NCBI RefSeq assembly: GCF_947502445.1
Contig: NZ_CANMZW010000004.1
Span: forward strand, 248,001 to 312,000
Source: an uncultured Brevibacillus sp.
Lineage (GTDB): Bacteria; Bacillota; Bacilli; Brevibacillales; Brevibacillaceae
Length of the DNA: 64,000 nucleotides
Reading direction: 5' to 3'
Position numbers and translations under genes: made by a program. The notes under the pieces are model-generated. The model searched no databases. It worked only from the letters and a program-made list of their open reading frames with translations, and was not told the origin of the DNA. How positions within the stretch are numbered: the first letter of the stretch is position 1; each line of letters starts with the position of its first letter. Below, in pieces: positions 61,032 to 64,000 of the stretch.

Positions 61032-62399
61032 CTATCTGTTGGTATTTCCATCATGTAAACGGATTGCACGAGAGCGCTGGGGGCTTGTCTTGCGGAAAAG
61101 ACGGAAAATGTATCCGCACAAACCGCCTATGAAAGCGGGGAGCAGCCAGCCTAAGCCTACATCGTACAAGGGAAGGTACTGCGTGAAATAATTTTCAATG
61201 ACAGCGACGTGCACTTTGGCAGCCTTCAGTCCATCGAACAAACTGATGATAAAGGTGAAAAGCAAGCTTCCTTGATACACCTCGGGCCAACCACGAAATG
61301 CTTTGTGTAGAAATGTTAAGAATAGTAGTGATATAGCAATGGGGTACATCGTCATTAAGATAGGAACGGAAACCTTGATCAGCTGCGTTAATCCGATATT
61401 TGCAACAAGTGTACTGAAAACAGATAAAATAACGGCAAATTTTTTGTAAGAAATAGCGGGAAACAATAAATGGAAGAAGGAAGAGCAAGCTGTTATTAGC
61501 CCTACACTTGTGGTCAAACACGCCACGGTAATCATGAAGCCTAATAAAATGGCACCATAGGAACCGAAATAATAATTCGAAACCTTCGCTAAAACCTCGG
61601 CTCCATTTTCTAAATGGCCCAATTTCTCCACACTTGAAGCACCCATATAAGAAAGTGCCGAATAAAAAAGAACGAGGAGCGTCCCAGCGATCATCGTCGC
61701 TTTTGCACATGTGGCCAAAATCTGTTTTTTGGTCGTAATTCCTTTTTCTTTGATGGCATTTACGATAATAATCCCAAAAACAAAAGCTACGAGAGCGTCC
61801 AGAGTTAAATAACCTTCTTGAAAGCCTTTGAAAAATACATGTTGCGTGTAATCCTCAGACGGGGCTTGGATAGCTCCAATGGGACGAATCACTGCTGTTA
61901 GGACAATAAATCCGATAAAAGTCAATTTGATTGGAGTTAAGATTTTCCCGACCACATTGATGATTTTTACAGGATTGAGAGATAAGAGACATGCAGTGGC
62001 AAAAAACACGATGGTGAAAAGAATGAGTGGGATGGAGCCTGTCTCGCCAGATAGGAATGGCTTGATTCCAATCTCAAAAGATACATTGCCGGACCTAGGG
62101 ATAGCAAAAAATGGACCGATGGCCAAATAAAGAACAACCGTGAATACCATACCAAATAAAGGGTGAACACGATTAGCTAACGAGCGTAAGTCGTCTTTGC
62201 CAGAAAATACAAAAGCAGTGATCGCTAAAAGCGGCAATCCCACGCCCGTAACTAAAAAGCCTGCATTGGCTAGCCATACATTGGTTCCTGCCAACTGACC
62301 CAGCATAGGTGGAAAAATCAGATTACCGGCTCCAAAAAACAATGCAAACAACATGAATCCTATAATTACGACAAAAGAAAACGGCGTTTTTTGTGACAT
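61032..62399 (-). CDS. brnQ: Branched-chain amino acid:cation symporter BrnQ
   Basis: A 455-residue transporter with about twelve helices. It starts FSFVVIIGFMLFALFFGAGN then LIFPPMLGQLAG, the diagnostic start of the BrnQ/LIVCS family, and continues GIKPFLSGETGSIPLILFTI. It imports leucine, isoleucine and valine with Na+ or H+. ATG at 62399 has GGGGGA six bases upstream; a longer in-frame start at 62510 lies inside the promoter and is rejected. A promoter and palindrome lie upstream. Confidence 0.9.
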   Translation of the reverse strand: MSQKTPFSFVVIIGFMLFALFFGAGNLIFPPMLGQLAGTNVWLANAGFLVTGVGLPLLAITAFVFSGKDDLRSLANRVHPLFGMVFTVVLYLAIGPFFAIPRSGNVSFEIGIKPFLSGETGSIPLILFTIVFFATACLLSLNPVKIINVVGKILTPIKLTFIGFIVLTAVIRPIGAIQAPSEDYTQHVFFKGFQEGYLTLDALVAFVFGIIIVNAIKEKGITTKKQILATCAKATMIAGTLLVLFYSALSYMGASSVEKLGHLENGAEVLAKVSNYYFGSYGAILLGFMITVACLTTSVGLITACSSFFHLLFPAISYKKFAVILSVFSTLVANIGLTQLIKVSVPILMTMYPIAISLLFLTFLHKAFRGWPEVYQGSLLFTFIISLFDGLKAAKVHVAVIENYFTQYLPLYDVGLGWLLPAFIGGLCGYIFRLFRKTSPQRSRAIRLHDGNTNR

Positions 62400-62481
62400 A
62401 AAAATCCCCCTATCAGCCTGAACCTCGGAGTCATGAGATACTGTTCGGCTAACTGCAAAAAATTCAAATTTTACTGTCAAT

Positions 62482-62541
62482 GAACGTACTACGTTCCGAA
62501 ACAACGACACTCATTATAGTTCCTTTATGGAAAGATTACAA
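62482..62541 (-). promoter_or_regulatory. brnQ promoter and palindromic operator candidate
   Basis: On the reverse strand TTGTAA (62541-62536), a 17-base spacer and TATAAT (62518-62513) form a good sigma-A promoter. Downstream of it, in the first transcribed bases, is the perfect palindrome GAACGTA-C-TACGTTC (62482-62496), which could be a roadblock operator. Confidence 0.6.
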
Positions 62542-62612
62542 TTTCAGTATTTAGGAGACGGACCACTTCTAGAGAAACAAGTGGATCAAAAGCAGGTAGT
62601 AGAAAATCAAAA

Positions 62613-62641
62613 AAGAACCTGGACAAATTCACCAGGTTCTT
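62613..62641 (-). terminator. Hairpin with reverse-strand T-run
   Basis: AAGAACCTGG (62613-62622) pairs with CCAGGTTCTT (62632-62641). On the reverse strand it is followed by a T-run, so it terminates leftward transcripts. It lies upstream of the brnQ promoter and may insulate brnQ, or act as an attenuator if an earlier leftward promoter exists. Confidence 0.55.
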
Positions 62642-62797
62642 CGATATTGCACATAAAAAGACACAATGATACAATCAGTTTACGACTGTTTCGAATCACG
62701 CGGTCATAGTTACTGCATTTTACAATTCAAGTGTACCATGCTGGTAAAACTCATGTCAAATGTTTTTTCTCAATTTAATGGTTAGGAGAGATGTTGA

Positions 62798-64000
<1,203 letters not shown>

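Noticed and set aside
62400..62520. CodY box or T-box upstream of brnQ
   Set aside because: AAAATTCAAATTTT has the wrong polarity for the CodY consensus and no T-box core or specifier region is seen.

Overview
The window looks like a chromosome segment of a spore-forming, low-to-medium G+C Bacillota, most likely Brevibacillus or a close Paenibacillaceae relative. The clues are Bacillus-type ribosome binding sites, frequent TTG and GTG starts, a 28-residue YjcZ-type sporulation peptide, a BrnQ transporter and a phosphotransferase very like B. subtilis Pps. This genus assignment is inference; there is no rRNA or other taxonomic marker. I see no tRNA, rRNA or CRISPR.

Layout. (1) 0-14 kb is a patchwork of accessory genes and wreckage: a cut-off TetR gene, broken MFS, MerR, GpsA-like, Xer-type and DoxX genes, intact hydrolase, MFS and MDR oxidoreductase genes, a branched-polyamine synthase (bpsA), a TetR-SMR efflux operon with a clear operator, and a leucine-rich-repeat protein. 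(2) 14.4-20.9 kb is cluster 1: KAS III-like synthase, ATP-grasp, a broken epimerase/metallo-hydrolase fusion, a PaaK/F390-synthetase-like adenylating enzyme, a GNAT/FemAB-like acyltransferase and an SDR. (3) 21-39 kb is an accessory island of single-gene units (DUF1877, DUF4240, DUF4253, ankyrin, LprI-like, SUMF1 and others), relics of IS3, IS4, IS110-like and IS605 elements, the 5' end of a group II intron, and truncated genes. (4) 39-64 kb reads as stable chromosome: CorC/CNNM, prolyl aminopeptidase, a secreted protein with a two-component system, cluster 2 (an intact six-gene version of cluster 1), EamA and ArsR genes, a 1657-residue DUF4132 protein with a small partner, aminoglycoside nucleotidyltransferase, BrnQ, and a Pps/Rph-type phosphotransferase running off the end.

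The main biology is the paired cluster. Cluster 2 (46260-52769) has six tightly packed, mostly overlapping genes in the order KAS III, ATP-grasp, NAD-epimerase, metallo-beta-lactamase fold, adenylating enzyme, acyltransferase. Cluster 1 keeps the order and some of the overlaps, but its epimerase gene has been frameshifted, partly inverted and fused by deletion to the metallo-hydrolase gene. I know of no characterised product. Condensation, reduction, adenylation and acyl transfer suggest a small acyl-derived metabolite or modified lipid.

The second theme is a family of dispersed intergenic repeats, at least twelve copies and all between 5.4 and 38.6 kb. Each has a left box around CTAACGGGTACGATAGCT, usually a different terminator-like hairpin, and often a right box around TAACGGGCAGCATTA. 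They mostly separate single-gene units, so the island may be built of gene cassettes.
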